From Sinotaia quadrata (taxonomy: Eukaryota; Mollusca; Gastropoda; Architaenioglossa; Viviparidae), in NCBI GenBank assembly GCA_028829895.1, contig CM054179.1, positions 36,084,617-36,148,616 of the forward strand: a stretch of 64,000 nt of DNA, read 5' to 3'. The position numbers were made by a program, and so were the translations under genes. The notes under the pieces were generated by a model. The model did no database searches. It worked only from the letters and a program-made list of their open reading frames with translations, and was not told where the DNA came from. Below are positions 1 through 11,541 of this stretch, piece after piece (position 1 is the first letter of the stretch; every line of letters begins with the position of its first letter).

Positions 1-281
1 ATGAAATAAAAGTAAAGATCAAACGTAGATGCGGTAAATAGAATGCTTGAAGAAATGGATATTAATTTATTATTTATGTATTTATAATTATAATGTCTGA
101 CTTAAAAATATATTGTTTTATTATATGTATAAAAAATATTTTGAGGATTTGTCTTTGTCTGTCTTTTCTAACTTGATGACTGATAAATTTTTTATCTTTT
201 GCTTTAATTTTAACAGATTTTTAATCTTTAATTTGAATATATTTTGTGTGTGCTTTACTGATCTAATGTATGAGTACTTTT
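1..281. other. AT-rich stretch, no gene seen
   Basis: AT-rich sequence with no recognisable coding or RNA signal. It leads directly into the 50-bp array. Confidence 0.5.
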
Positions 282-716
282 GAAGAAACGCATTCTCTAA
301 ACGTACAGTGCACTCTAACACACGTTTTGAAGAAGTGTCTTCCCTATTAAACGTACAGTGCACTCAAACACACGTTTTGAGTGCCTTCCCTATTAAACGA
401 ACAGTGCATTCTAACACACGTTTTGAAGAAGTGCCTTCTCTATTAAACGTACAGTGCATTCTAACACACGTTTTGAAGAAGTGCCTTCTCTATTAAACGT
501 ACAGTGCATTCTAACACACGTTTTGAAGAAGTGCCTTCTCTATTAAACGTACAGTGCATTCTAACACACGTTTTGAAGAAGTGCCTTCTCTATTAAACGT
601 ACAGTGCATTCTTACACACGTTTTGAAGAAGTGCCTTCTCTATTAAACGTACAGTGCATTCTAACACACGTTTTGAAGAAGTGCCTTCTCTATTAAACGT
701 ACAGTGCACTCAAACA
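282..716. repeat. 50-bp minisatellite, about 8.6 copies
   Basis: A unit of about 50 bp containing GTACAGTGCATTCTAACACA and a short dyad (GAAG-TGC-CTTC) repeats head to tail. Most copies are nearly identical. An early copy lacks about 6 bp, and the first and last copies are partial and slightly diverged. Reading frames across it are chance products of the repeat. Confidence 0.9.
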
Positions 717-1194
717 CGTTCACATGAAGGAAGGGAGCTAATTTCCTTAATAATTAAAAAAAAAAAAATCAGTTAAATACTGCACTTTTCATTTGTTTAT
801 TTGTTTCATTACTAGTCAGGCAGTTGCCCAAACGGCAGTGGTATTGCAGAAATCAAGTCGTAATCTATCATGGTGGTCATTTTTCAAAACTCAGTCGGAC
901 AGCGCACTGATGACAAATCGATTCTGCCATATTTTCATGCTAAGCAAGGACCGCAGCGAACGCATGATGGCGAAGGAGAGTATTTATTGGAGAATAATAG
1001 TGCCGTCGGGAAGCCACATCGATTAGACACGAGTTACCAGGCGGAGATTTCCTTAAGTCAGTTTTGATTAGGCGGACCCAATCTTTTCAATTCCATGTAC
1101 GTCATGGCTTTGCACAAGTATAGTGGAATGTCACCGTGACTCGTAAGTAGTAGCTACTGTTGAATAGTTCTTATACTGGTAGTGTTTTAACAGT
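717..1194. other. Unique sequence without a supported gene
   Basis: About 480 bp of mostly unique sequence, slightly richer in GC at 830-1080. Short open frames of 65-77 codons occur here, but none shows a recognisable motif or a coherent exon structure. Confidence 0.4.
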
Positions 1195-1346
1195 CCTTGA
1201 ACCATAATATTTTCATGTTCCCTGCACCATAACATTTTCATATTCCTCATACCATAATATTTTCTTGTTCCTTGCACTATATATATTTTCATATTCCTCA
1301 TATCATAATATTTTCTTGTCCCTTGCATCATAATGTCCTGGCCATA
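1195..1346. repeat. 25-bp degenerate minisatellite
   Basis: About five to six copies of a 25-bp unit of the type CATAATATTTTCATGTTCC. Two variants alternate (ending CCTGCA or CTCATA), which gives a 50-bp higher-order period. Confidence 0.75.
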
Positions 1347-2089
1347 TTTAGATCCTGGATCCTAGGAGAGGATGAATGAATCGGATTAGAAATATTAAAA
1401 GTAAAAATTTGCAATTTCTAATTAACCTCAGACTACAGAAATATTAAAAGCAACAATTCTCATTTTCTAATTAACTTTGCTAAATAGCTAATTAAAATAA
1501 GACATATTGGGCTGTAAACTTAGCTAAAATGCCAACTAATTAAAATAACAATACTTTTCTGTAGATGTTGCTAGGACTAACTAACATTAGGCTTAATTCA
1601 CTTTTATCTCAGATGAAACTGTTTTCACTCTAAAGACTGTAAATTGGAAGTGTAGTTAAAATCTGTGTTTACATATCCTTACTGATTGCAAATATTAATG
1701 ATTGTTACGGGAAAAGAGATGGAGCCAAAAATTATATTTTATTTCATGATCTAAAACCCGCTAATGGACTAGGGGAAGTAACCCGGTCTTGTTATTATGC
1801 AATACATATTATGTTATGTGACTCTAGCACTGTTCACCTAAGATTTTATTTACTTCGACAGACGTTTGTAGACACACTGTGTGTTATAATTTCATGCTTT
1901 AAATGCATATATTTTGGAGAATTATATATATTGAGTGAATGTAGAGTATTCATGCATGAGTGAGTGACACATGTTTACCAGTTAGATAGTCGATGCACAT
2001 TAAAGTTGCCAATAGCGAATGTGGCGAATACAGATAAAAAGCGTGCCTCGACAAATTATATCACTAGTCATGTTATGGGATCAGGTGTC
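1347..2089. other. AT-rich stretch with one short duplication
   Basis: No gene seen. Two diverged copies of a segment of about 65 bp (AGAAATATTAAAAG... TTCTAATTAAC) lie at about 1,385-1,480. The rest is unique AT-rich sequence. Confidence 0.45.
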
Positions 2090-2245
2090 CATTTATGTTT
2101 ATGACATCAGGCCGCTAGGTATATTTCAATCAGATCTCTAGTTATGTTTATGACGTCAGATCTCTAGTTATGTTTACGACGTCAGATATCTAGTTATGTT
2201 TATGACATCATATATCTAGTTATGTTTATGACATTAGGTATCTAT
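2090..2245. repeat. 26-bp array carrying CRE-like TGACGTCA motifs
   Basis: About five copies of a 26-bp unit (CTAGTTATGTTTATGAC followed by RTCAG). One copy has the perfect cAMP-response palindrome TGACGTCA at 2151-2158. The next has CGACGTCA at 2177-2184, and the others have TGACATCA or TGACATTA. Whether bZIP factors bind here is inference only. Confidence 0.75.
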
Positions 2246-2780
2246 GAACAGGCGCTGTTCGAATATAAATATGAAAATCAATGGAGGGTTACGTCATCGG
2301 AACTCTAGAAAACGGTTATAAGCACAGAAAAGCTCTCACAATGGAAAAGCAGGCGCGCACACACTAGGACACATTTTCAGCTCTATTTATTACATTAAAT
2401 TTAATGGGAAAAAAATCACAATTATTTGGATATAAAATGCAGATAACAAGAAATAAATTATTATTTTCAATTTTTCATAACACTATTCGTCAAAAATGAA
2501 GGTAAAACCAATCACATTTTTTTTGCGAAGCGCATAAGTCTATTTACAGTTATATTATGCCTTGCTGTTAGATACATTTTAAAGTTATATTATGACCTGT
2601 TTTTAGGTACAAGTGTTTACTAAGTCTATTTTAAGTTATATTATGACCTGTTTTAAGTGTTTAGTAAAGTGCATATTTCATAAGTGAACACTTGTGTCTA
2701 ACAACAGGACTAGATAAACTTAAAAACTCCCATCCAACCGAACAACATTAACGATGCATTAACAAACTCGCATCCAAACG
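2246..2780. other. AT-rich stretch with short degenerate duplications
   Basis: Two to three diverged copies of a segment of about 60 bp (AAAGTTATATTATGACCTG core) lie at 2,540-2,670. A duplicated block containing CGAACAACATTAA starts near 2,725. No gene seen. Confidence 0.45.
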
Positions 2781-2879
2781 AACAACATTAATGAACACGC
2801 ACGCTGACGAACGACCCCACTGGCCAACGCGCACTGTGATAAATGAACTTTGCATCTTGACGTAGCGTACAGACATCGC

Positions 2880-2960
2880 CGCACGCCTTTCTGACCATCA
2901 CTGCACGACAGGACTTCCGGTCTGACAGTCGCCAAAGATGGCGGCCTGTTTCCTGGGTAG
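2880..2960 (+). promoter_or_regulatory. Candidate TATA-less promoter: ETS and YY1 motifs
   Basis: Seen: ACTTCCGG (ETS core) at 2913-2920, TGACAG (Meis/TALE core) at 2923-2928 and AAGATGGCGGC (YY1 consensus) at 2935-2945. They lie in a locally GC-richer, CpG-containing segment. Known: in animals ETS plus YY1 motifs mark many TATA-less transcription starts, with the YY1 site just downstream of the start and often overlapping an ATG. Here the ATG inside the YY1 motif opens only a frame of 8 residues. Inference: a transcription start on the plus strand near 2,920. There is no transcript evidence. Confidence 0.35.
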
Positions 2961-2994
2961 CTAACTGCTTGACGTTGAAGTTTCGGCAGTCCTC

Positions 2995-3273
2995 ATGCAC
3001 GTATCACTCAGAGGTGCTAAAACGCAAAACGTATCGTGTTACGTAGAGAGGGCGAGGGAGGATGAGTGGAAAGTGCATGTCCATAAGGAAAAGACGACGA
3101 GAAAAAGTGAACCCTGCAAGATGTCGTCTTTAATTATACACGACGCGAAACGCCCGATCATTGTCAAGTATCAGCAGTCTGGACGATCACTACACGTTCG
3201 ATTGCCGCTCAAAATTAAATCTTTAATAATGGCAATTGGAAGTGTTTTTGATGCTTATGGAACCAGTTCCTAG
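2995..3273 (+). CDS. Unrecognised 92-residue open frame downstream of promoter-like motifs
   Basis: An open frame of 92 codons (Met to stop) starts about 50 bp after the YY1-like motif, in sequence richer in GC and CpG than its surroundings. The product is basic and polar, with a Lys/Arg/Glu-rich middle and no signal peptide, membrane segment or family motif that I recognise. It could be a first coding exon, a small protein, part of a non-coding RNA, or chance. The only support is the composition and the nearby motifs. I assign no function. Confidence 0.2.
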   Translation: MHVSLRGAKTQNVSCYVERAREDEWKVHVHKEKTTRKSEPCKMSSLIIHDAKRPIIVKYQQSGRSLHVRLPLKIKSLIMAIGSVFDAYGTSS

Positions 3274-3361
3274 CTGTCTGTTTCGTTGACGTCTAAAGTT
3301 ATCGATCTTGTTACAGCCGCAGGTTGCTGATGTCAGTCACATCGCTTCAGACCTTGTGGTG

Positions 3362-3577
3362 GATGACGACAGGGTACTATTGTTAATAGATGAAGATCAA
3401 ATTATAAAGTGTTAATCAGCCTGCGATAAGATGAGGACAAGTTATTATTGTTAATAGATGAAGATCAAATTATAAAGTGTTAATCAGCCTGCGATAAGAT
3501 GAGGACAAGTTATTATTGTTAATAGATGAAGATCAAATTATAAAGTGTTAATCAGCCTGCGATAAGATGAGGACACG
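3362..3577. repeat. 68-bp tandem repeat, 3 copies
   Basis: Three copies of a 68-bp unit containing ATCAAATTATAAAGTGTTAA and CAGCCTGCGATAAGATGAGG. Copies 2 and 3 are nearly identical and the first is diverged at its left end. Confidence 0.9.
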
Positions 3578-3699
3578 ATTGGTGTGGTATATAGGTAGAG
3601 TTCAAAATCCAGAAGCGTTAATCAGAAAATCGTGCAAACATAATACAAATAAAACAACTTAAATAAAAATAAAAACAGAAAGAAAACCCCGAGCAAATG

Positions 3700-4180
3700 C
3701 ATAACAAGACTAAACACTCAAACACAGTAAAATAAAACAAAATAGTCGAACACAGTAAGACATGGCAAAACAATAACATATAATAAAACAGAGACAAAAC
3801 AAACACAATAAGACAAGACTATCAAACACATTAAGACAAGACAATCAAACACATTAAGACAAGACAATCAAACACATTAAAACAAGACACTCAAACACAT
3901 TAAGACAAGACAATCAAACACCTTAAAACAAGACAAACACATTAAGACAAGACAATCAAACACATTAAAACAAGACAATCAAACACAAATAAGACAAGAC
4001 AATCAAACACATTAAAACAAGATAATCAAACACAAATAAGACAAGACTGTCATATAGAAATAAGACAAGACAATCAAACACATTAAGACAAGACAATCAA
4101 AAACATTAAAACAAGACACTCAAACACAAATAAGACAAGATAATCAAACACACTAAGGTAAGAAAAGTCAAACACAATTA
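3700..4180. repeat. About 23-bp minisatellite
   Basis: Many copies of a 22-24 bp unit (AAGACAAGACAATCAAACAC with ATT or AAAT) from about 3,800 to 4,165. The left edge at 3,700-3,800 is strongly degenerate. The array is purine-rich on this strand. Confidence 0.85.
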
Positions 4181-4225
4181 GTCAAAACAATAGTCACAAA
4201 TATTGTGATTAAACAAGAGTTAAAT

Positions 4226-4339
4226 AGATTCTGGTCAAAGATATTTGTGAATAGACAAATAATAAGGTGTTTATAGAAGCAGGCACTGTGAATAGACAAG
4301 TCGCAAGGCAATTTTAACCACAGGTACTTTGTAGGTATT
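4226..4339. repeat. Degenerate 44-bp minisatellite, left part
   Basis: Diverged units of the type GTGAATAGACAA...CAAGG...CAGGTACTTTGT. The same units resume at 5,905, directly after the LTR, so one array was split by the insertion. Confidence 0.6.
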
Positions 4340-5904
4340 TGTGACACCAACGCCATTATTTAAAGGTTATTATTATAATTAATTAATAAGTCGTACACAA
4401 CTAATTACAAGTGATGAGAACCTTAATTTATGCTATTAATAATTCTCTAGCAGGCACCACTCGTTTCTCTCACTTGGGGGATATGTGGGCGCTGTAAACG
4501 TTTTCTCTCTTCCACAACATTAAAGACAAACATTTACCATCACACAATAATTCTATAGTTAGAAAACGTCTTACTAAAGAAGACAAATCCATCTTTAATT
4601 TATATTTAGCGAGTCCCCGGTCCACCCAATTTCATCTCCAACATAAGGTTATCAATATGTGTAGGAAGGTTAATAAATTTAACAATAAATTTATTTAAAT
4701 CAACAATGAAATATACATATAGCAAATACAAAGAAAATGATCACTTGACATCAATATTTCCATAGGCTTATATACTAAAATACAATTCAAAAATTTAATG
4801 TCAAGATAAACCAAAGGATAGTTCTTATCAGAGAACAGAAATGGAGTTATTAGAGATAATGATAACAGTTTCTACATAACCTGATTTAGCCACTGTCTCA
4901 ATTGTCTTTTGCATGGTTTTTGCAACAAACCAGTTTTATTGTCCACATTAATTCTACATGTTTCTTCCACATGTAGAAAACCCCCACGGTTTCACTGCTT
5001 AATCTCTTGAGCTAACCTAAGCATTCATTCATCCGCACCAGGTCACTCAAAAACAATTGTAGCAATTCCAGTAGCAGAAATTGCTTGATGTAGTCAGCAC
5101 ACCTTGCCGCCATATATCAACAGAATGTAGTGTATTCTTACACTTGCATACTGCAGTACATGCTTCCTGTGTCTACTATGGTCATAGCGATTTAAAATCA
5201 GTGAACCAGGAGATTCAAATAACAGAGGGAATGGCTGCTTTGTCCCTGTAAAAATATATTCAGGGAATAGTTTCCTCCATTCTTTGTTACATTCAAGTCT
5301 CAACTTACAGTTTCCTGCAACAGTATTTATTAGCCCGATACATGCACACAGCATAATAAATACAGAATTATAGTTTATCTGAGTGGTTTCATTATAACAA
5401 TGTGAAGTGTTAGCATGCTATATAAGTTTATTAGTTCACAATTTGCAGCAATAATAGTCTACTCCCATAACAGCCTCTTCATAAAATGCAAGTATAATAT
5501 ATCAATAGTAAAATGCATGAAATATGTCTAAGTCCACTCTGTTAATCAGTTAACTCACCATTAAGCTATGGCCACCTTTCATGACTGGACTTCTTGCCAC
5601 ACCAAATTCAATTGATCAGACAATAGAATTCTCTACGACACGTAAACTTTTGATCTCAGCTCATCTGCTGATCTCATTCTCATAAATCTTAACCATTGGA
5701 TACTAAAAACTACTTATCCATTTGGAATTCATTTGCATTACATCAGCAATTTCTAGCCTGTTCTCAACTCAAGTGTTTACTTTCAACTCCTATACTTACA
5801 AAAATACTATCATAAGGAGTGCCCAAGGTTGGGTCGCTTTGACAATTTAACAGTTTATATAACAATTATTTAGAAATAGGGATAGGCAAATTTACTCTGC
5901 CACA
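4340..5904 (-). mobile_element. Solo LTR of the Gypsy-type element (copy 1)
   Basis: About 1,565 bp starting TGTGACACCAACG and ending CTCTGCCACA, with the TG...CA termini typical of LTRs. It is clearly related over its length to the copies at 42.4, 52.5 and 63.25 kb and to the LTR at 21.6-22.8 kb. The strand follows the coding direction of the internal region at 18.9-21.6 kb, where the LTR reads TGTGGCAGAG...GTGTCACA. Flanking 5-mers are GTATT on the left and TTATT on the right, a target duplication with one mismatch. No internal region is present, so this is a solo LTR left by recombination. The insertion interrupts a 44-bp minisatellite. Confidence 0.8.
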
Positions 5905-6175
5905 TTATTTATAAAGTATTTTGGGGAGCAGATATATTTCAGTAGACAATTCACAAGATATTTTTAGGATCAGTTACTATGTGTAGACAAGTCAAATGGT
6001 GTACTGGAGCTCAGGTGCTTTATGTATATGTCACAAGGTAATTTGGGGCCTAGGTACTTTGTGTAGATAACCACAATAGTATTTTAAGGTACAGGTGTGT
6101 GAGTAGGCAAATCACAAGGTATTTTTGACATATGTTTGTTTGAATAGTCAACTTACCAGGTGGTCAGGACACAGT
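5905..6175. repeat. Degenerate 44-bp minisatellite, right part
   Basis: About six diverged units with GTGTAGACAA, CACAAGGTA and TTTTGGGG-like blocks, continuing the array seen left of the LTR. Confidence 0.6.
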
Positions 6176-7833
6176 TACTTTGAATAAGCCAGTGATATTC
6201 ATTTGTGGTTTGTATTTCATGAATTTTCTATCTTCTGCAAGGATGACGTGCAAACGCGTTAATAATACCTGCAGAAGAAAATCTGATGTTGAGTCTCAAG
6301 CACAATTTAAAAATCCTCCTTGTACAACTGTAATTGATTATACAATTATTTTCTTTCTGAAAATGTATTTGAAAAGTAAATATAGTTATTTCTGTCACAC
6401 AATGGCTTATGTTGCCCATACTCACCCCTCCTCTATAAATAGACTACACATAAACTTATCTTCTAAAAAGGCTGACTCTTATCCTCAGCCTGGGAACATA
6501 CCTGAATGTTCCAGACAACTCACTAAACTAACCAATCATAAGCAGCTCAGCCATGTAAATGACTGTACCAGAAACTCACCTTAAATCGTTAGTCAAATGC
6601 ATCTGACCATTGAGGCAACATGCATTTTGGCTCCCAGTGTTAACAAAGTATAATCATACTACTAAACTTATCGCCAGTTATCAACACAGAAGGAAATCAC
6701 CCTCTGTATATATTACTGCTGTGTGTGTGGTTTGTGGTTTTGTTTGCCTAACTAATATTATATTAATGTTTATCTCTTGGCATTAACTGTATTTTATATT
6801 GTTATATTTTGCTTATGATATTTAAATGCATGATGACCATGTAAGAGTATTCTGTTGGAGAACATATGAGGACACATTCTTAGCCCATGTGTCTTTTACT
6901 GGCAGATCAGCACTTTATCTGAGACTATCTTGAAGAATCACTTGCATGTTGGTTTGACGAGCACTGAGCCACAAGCCACACCAGAGCAGAATGACCAATG
7001 GGCCAAAGACCAGTTCAATGGATCACGTGTCTGCTAACGTCATTCACTGAGACCCTAGGTTACACATTAGGTGATCTAAAGCTATGTATTTACAAGGTCA
7101 CAACTGCACAGCTTCATTCAAGTTGTAGATAAAGTCTACCAAAGTACTTTTAGAGTTCACTCAGAAACAGTCAGTGTTCTCTTATAATCTCATTTATAGT
7201 TCACTCATAGGAACAAACCAAATTACTACAGTTCCATAAGACTCAAAATGATCATTCTCTTGCGACATCACATGGTCATGATTAGGCACTATACCTATAT
7301 ATAAACTCTAATTGTAACTGTTGAATTATTCGCTAAATGCAACCATGCTGTCTTATGTAATTTTTTGTTAAATACAGTTATTGTTGATACAATTGACCAA
7401 TCGTGTTAGACTGAGTCATTTACCTGTTATATGTTGTAGTCGTCACCTGTATTTACTTATTATCCTGGCTGTATGTATCAGGGGGGCTCGAGCTATCTTC
7501 TAGAACTATCACTCTTCTATTGTACATTATCTATCATTCACCTTTCTAAAACGTGTGGCAGCCAGAATGTGTGTTTTGTGATTAGCATAAGGTTAGAAGC
7601 TGCCCGGGGTGATGGAAAATTAACCTCTTGCCCATCTCTAAGCAAAACGTCACAATTTCCATGCTCTTGTTTTGGAAGACAGTTAATGAAAGAAGACACA
7701 CAAAACAAATAAAAGCAAAGGCAGTAAAACTTAGGAATTGTAACAAAAATTGAAGTACACACGGATATACAAAAGATGGTGATAGTAAAGAAGATGCTTA
7801 GTGTGTGGGTTTCGCATAGATTTTTGCGTGCCT
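6176..7833. other. Mostly unique sequence, no supported gene
   Basis: About 1.65 kb of ordinary AT-rich unique sequence. The longest open frame is 134 codons at 6180-6584 (+). It has no recognisable motif and looks like chance. CACGTG at about 7,026 is an isolated E-box. Confidence 0.4.
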
Positions 7834-8040
7834 CCCTTCCGGCTATAAACTAGAACAGTTTATCCACCAATACACTTACCCATCCGGCTATAAACTAGAA
7901 CAGTTTATCCACCAATACACTTACCCATCCGGCTATAAACTAGAACAGTTTATCCACCAATACACTTACCCATCCGGCTATAAACTAGAACAGTCTATCC
8001 ACCAATACATCCGACTGTAAACTACAGCAGTTTATCCACC
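7834..8040. repeat. 45-bp minisatellite, about 4.6 copies
   Basis: Unit of 45 bp containing CCGGCTATAAACTAGAACAG and TTTATCCACCAATACAC. The middle copies are almost identical and the last one is shortened. Confidence 0.9.
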
Positions 8041-8126
8041 ATTACACAAAGCATAATAAAGACATAATATATATGGAACAATTCCAATTTTCATTATATA
8101 TTGCAATCATGCAAGTTACTATGCCA

Positions 8127-8294
8127 GGAGGGCGAAGGAGAGGAAGACAGAGGAAAAGATGGGAGGATAACATCTCAGAGTGGACAGGACTGAAGCTGAG
8201 CGATACAGTAAGATTATCAGAGAACAGAATGGAATGGAGGAAGCGGGCTGTCAGGTCATCAGCGGTGCCCCAACGGTCGGCAAGACTAAGGGAG
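8127..8294 (+). pseudogene. C-terminal fragment of a non-LTR (LINE) reverse transcriptase
   Basis: The plus-strand frame encodes GRRRGRQRKRWEDNISEWTG, followed about 15 residues later by ENRMEWRK and then SSAVPQRSARLRE. This R/K-rich, WxDNIxEWTGL...R..W...V...PQR pattern is the extreme C-terminal tail found after the RT domain in many invertebrate LINE ORF2 proteins (jockey/RTE-like annotations in mollusc genomes). About 56 residues are preserved. The endonuclease and RT domains are absent, which fits 5' truncation on insertion. The flanking residues of the open frame are unrelated. It lies just right of the 45-bp array. The exact clade cannot be assigned from the tail alone. Confidence 0.65.
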
Positions 8295-8800
8295 ATGTAT
8301 TGTACTATATTCATTATGTGGTTCTGTGTGCAGTGCATTGACCTATAGTTATTGTGTCTGGTCTTATAGTTAATGTCCTATGTGTATTTGTACTGTTCTA
8401 TAGGTGTTAATGCTTGTTGTCCTATAGTCACTCAGTGTCACAGTTAATGTGTTTAACGATAAAAACTTTGTAGTAGGGATGTGTAGCTACTTCAGTAGGC
8501 TGAGACAATGGAATTCGTAAAAGTATTTTAACGTGGAATGTTGCTTCAAGGAATGATTTCGTTAACAATTAGGAAAAATACTTGCATTTTTTCAGTATAT
8601 ATTACACTTAATGTACACAGTACGATGCCTACCTTAAACTTCCCTATATTAATGTCAACAACAAGAGTAAAAAATGCACTACAATTTACCAAATGGAAAT
8701 ATAATGAAATATGTACATATAAACAATTTATCAAATGGAAATTGAATGCAATATGTACATATAAATAAGTGACAAATGGAGGAAATAATTGTCACACCAG

Positions 8801-8932
8801 GTGTGTTTCTGTATGTAGTGTGTTGTCCTGTGTATTGTGTGGTGTTTCAACTGCTATTACACATGTGTGTTTCTGTATGTAGTGTGTTGTCCTGTGTATT
8901 GTGTGGTGTTTCAACCGCTATTACTCTTGTTT
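8801..8932. repeat. 64-bp direct duplication
   Basis: Two nearly identical copies of a GT-rich 64-bp segment (GTGTGTTTCTGTATGTAGTG ... GGTGTTTCAACYGCTATTAC). A separate pair of about 42-bp copies (CAAATGGAAAT...ATGTACATATAAA) lies just left, at about 8,685-8,768. Confidence 0.85.
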
Positions 8933-9565
8933 AGATGATTAAACCACAGGTATGCAATTATACATTGAGATGAAATAAATAATCATTTTTATTGAATTCG
9001 TTGTGGATATTGATTCGCTAGCTTCTGGAGGAAAATGAAATTTGATCAAACTAGCAAATATAGTACTTAGTTTTGTAGAAGATCTCTTTCATTATGTCCC
9101 CCTTCTTTTCCTCCTGTATGATAGTAATTTGACAAGTTTGTTAGTAGGTGGGTAACATTTCAATGGATATACATTAAGATATAAAAGAGTGGTGAGTTTC
9201 GTGACTAAGGCTCATGTAGAAAGTCTTTGGTTCAAACTGTTTTTGCTGATGGGATCGTTTCTCGCTCGACCTTCACCTTCACCTATTCCATACCTCGTGA
9301 ACGTTCAAGTTAGACGTCAAGATTGAAGACGCTGTGATTTCCAAAGAGAATTAGTAAATAAATACACATTTTAGTCCCCCCCCCCCCATTATTTTCGTAT
9401 AACGAAATGTTGGCAGACCGAGAGGTAAAGAAATGGGAAACAACAATGGATATAAACAAAATGGCTGATTTCAAGGCATGTCGATAGTACTAAGTACAAA
9501 ACTCTGTTCTTAAATATTTAATACAAAAATGGAGATGAAGTTATTTTAAAAAGTGGAATTCATAA
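8933..9565. other. Unique sequence, no gene seen
   Basis: AT-rich unique DNA with a C13 tract near 9,376. No coding or RNA feature recognised. Confidence 0.4.
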
Positions 9566-10006
9566 ATCTCATTAAATTATTTAAATATAATAGATTAAGA
9601 AGTTAAATAAGATAATTTAGGACAAGCAATCTCATTAAATTATATAAATAAAATAGTTTAAGAAGTTAAATAAGATAATTTAGGACAAGCAATCTCATTA
9701 AATTATTTAAATATAATAGATTAAGACGTTAAATAAGATAATTTAGGACAAGCAATCTCATTAAATTATTTAAATATAATAGATTAAGACGTTAAATAAG
9801 ATAATTTAGGACAAGCAATTTCATTAAATTATTTAAATATAATAGATTAAGACGTTAAATAAGATAATTTAGGACAAGCAATCTCATTAAATTATTTAAA
9901 TATAATAGATTAAGACGTTAAATAAGATAATTTAGGACAAGCAATCTCATTAAATTATTTAAATATAATAGATTAAGACGTTAAATAAGATAATTTAGGA
10001 CAAGCA
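9566..10006. repeat. 63-bp minisatellite, exactly 7 copies
   Basis: A 63-bp AT-rich unit (ATCTCATTAAATTATTTAAA ... GATAATTTAGGACAAGCA) repeats seven times over 441 bp. Copies 3 to 7 share AAGACGTTAAA where the first two have AAGAAGTTAAA, which suggests recent expansion from one variant. Confidence 0.92.
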
Positions 10007-10199
10007 AAAGCTACCACTCCTATTTAAAGTGTCACAATTCTTTAATGCCATGGTAAACAGGTAAAAATTGCCACATTCATCTTCACCAAATAAATTACTT
10101 TAAAAGCAGAAAGAAACAAAAAAGATTTAAAAAAAATCTGAACGAGAAATAATATTTTTCCCTGTAGGTATTCCCAACAGACCAAAAGCATTTCGAAGT

Positions 10200-10345
10200 C
10201 TGTGAACAACGCACGCGCTAATCACGGGACCTGGGTGCACGTGCAACAAGCGTTGTCTGTTTCATCGTTGCCCTGTCACAATGATGAACGACCGTTCTCG
10301 TGTCGCGCGTAACTCGCACGACCCGGGCACGTGCCGCCCAAAGTA
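10200..10345. promoter_or_regulatory. GC-rich block with two CACGTG E-boxes
   Basis: A locally CpG- and GC-rich segment in an AT-rich setting. It contains CACGTG at 10,238-10,243 and at 10,328-10,333, 90 bp apart, and lies next to the long (GA)n tract. Known: CACGTG is the core of bHLH-zip and other E-box factors. A regulatory role is inference. Confidence 0.3.
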
Positions 10346-10381
10346 AAGATTGAAATGGAAAATGTAAGGAAATTGTCTCCT

Positions 10382-10531
<150 letters not shown>

Positions 10532-11020
10532 TGGAATACAACTGGCTCTATATTTTAAATATGTGTATAAATTTAGTCTAGTTTTCACTTATGTGATTGG
10601 AAATAATTACATTAAATACCACTGCACTGAAACTGACAAAGACGACTTGCACGAAATATTAAGATGGCGAAAATCAGATGATAAAAAACCTTCGCTACAA
10701 CTTTTTTAACTCAAAATAGTCTTCTGCTTTGTAGAGTGTCCGCAAACTCAGGAATAAAACGGTTGTGACAGAGACAGACGATCTTTATTTTGCTTTTTGG
10801 CTTAATTTCAACTGTTTGAATACAACATACAGACGGAAATACTGGTCTGTATAGCAATACAGCTGTATGGAAAATGAATAATAAATAGAAAAATTAACAA
10901 GAGTTCTGAAGTATTTCAATCAGCGGCTTTTAAGTGTCTTTATCAGTCTTTTTTGTTATACAAATTTGTTAAAAGCCATCGCGGCCACTGTTTGTGAATT
11001 GAGATTTATATATATATATA

Positions 11021-11180
11021 TATCACAGTAACATAATGCAATAAGCCACGCAAATCAATCTAATCTAATTGGGAATTTTATATATCACAGTCACATAATG
11101 CAATAAGCCACGCAAATCAATCTAATCTATATCACAGTCACATTATTCGATAAATTGCGCAAATCATTGTAATCTAATCT
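11021..11180. repeat. Three copies of a 47-62 bp segment
   Basis: Segment TATCACAGTCACATAATGCA plus AAGCCACGCAAATCAATCTA, with variable length between copies. The stretch at 10,532-11,020 before it is unique and shows no gene. Confidence 0.75.
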
Positions 11181-11344
11181 GTCTATCTATCTATCTGACT
11201 GCCCAGATACATCGTATATTTATTTAAAAGTAAGACGTATTAAAATAATTTGTCTGATAATGATTGATGACGTGGTATTAACATTATTTTTATTGTTATT
11301 GCTATCTAATATACATACAAATAATTATTGTTATAGTTTTTCTG

Positions 11345-11541
11345 TTTTCCTATATAATTTTCTTCTTTTCATGTACTATTCTGTAATTTCTGTTATGTAC
11401 TATATAATTTTCTTCTTTTCATGTACTATTCTGTAATTTCTGTTATATACTATATAATTTTCTTCTTTTCATGTACTATTCTGTAATTTCTGTTATATAC
11501 TATATAATTTTCTTCTTTTCATGTACTATTCTGTAATTTCT
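11345..11541. repeat. 50-bp minisatellite, about 4 copies
   Basis: Nearly identical units TATATAATTTTCTTCTTTTC plus ATGTACTATTCTGTAATTTC. The pyrimidine run is on this strand. Confidence 0.92.

Noticed and set aside
6180..6584. 134-codon plus-strand frame
   Set aside because: Composition and residue pattern look random, with no family motif and no neighbouring exon signals.
9190..9320. GGTTCAAAC near 9,228 as a tRNA B box
   Set aside because: No A box, anticodon arm or acceptor stem can be found around it.
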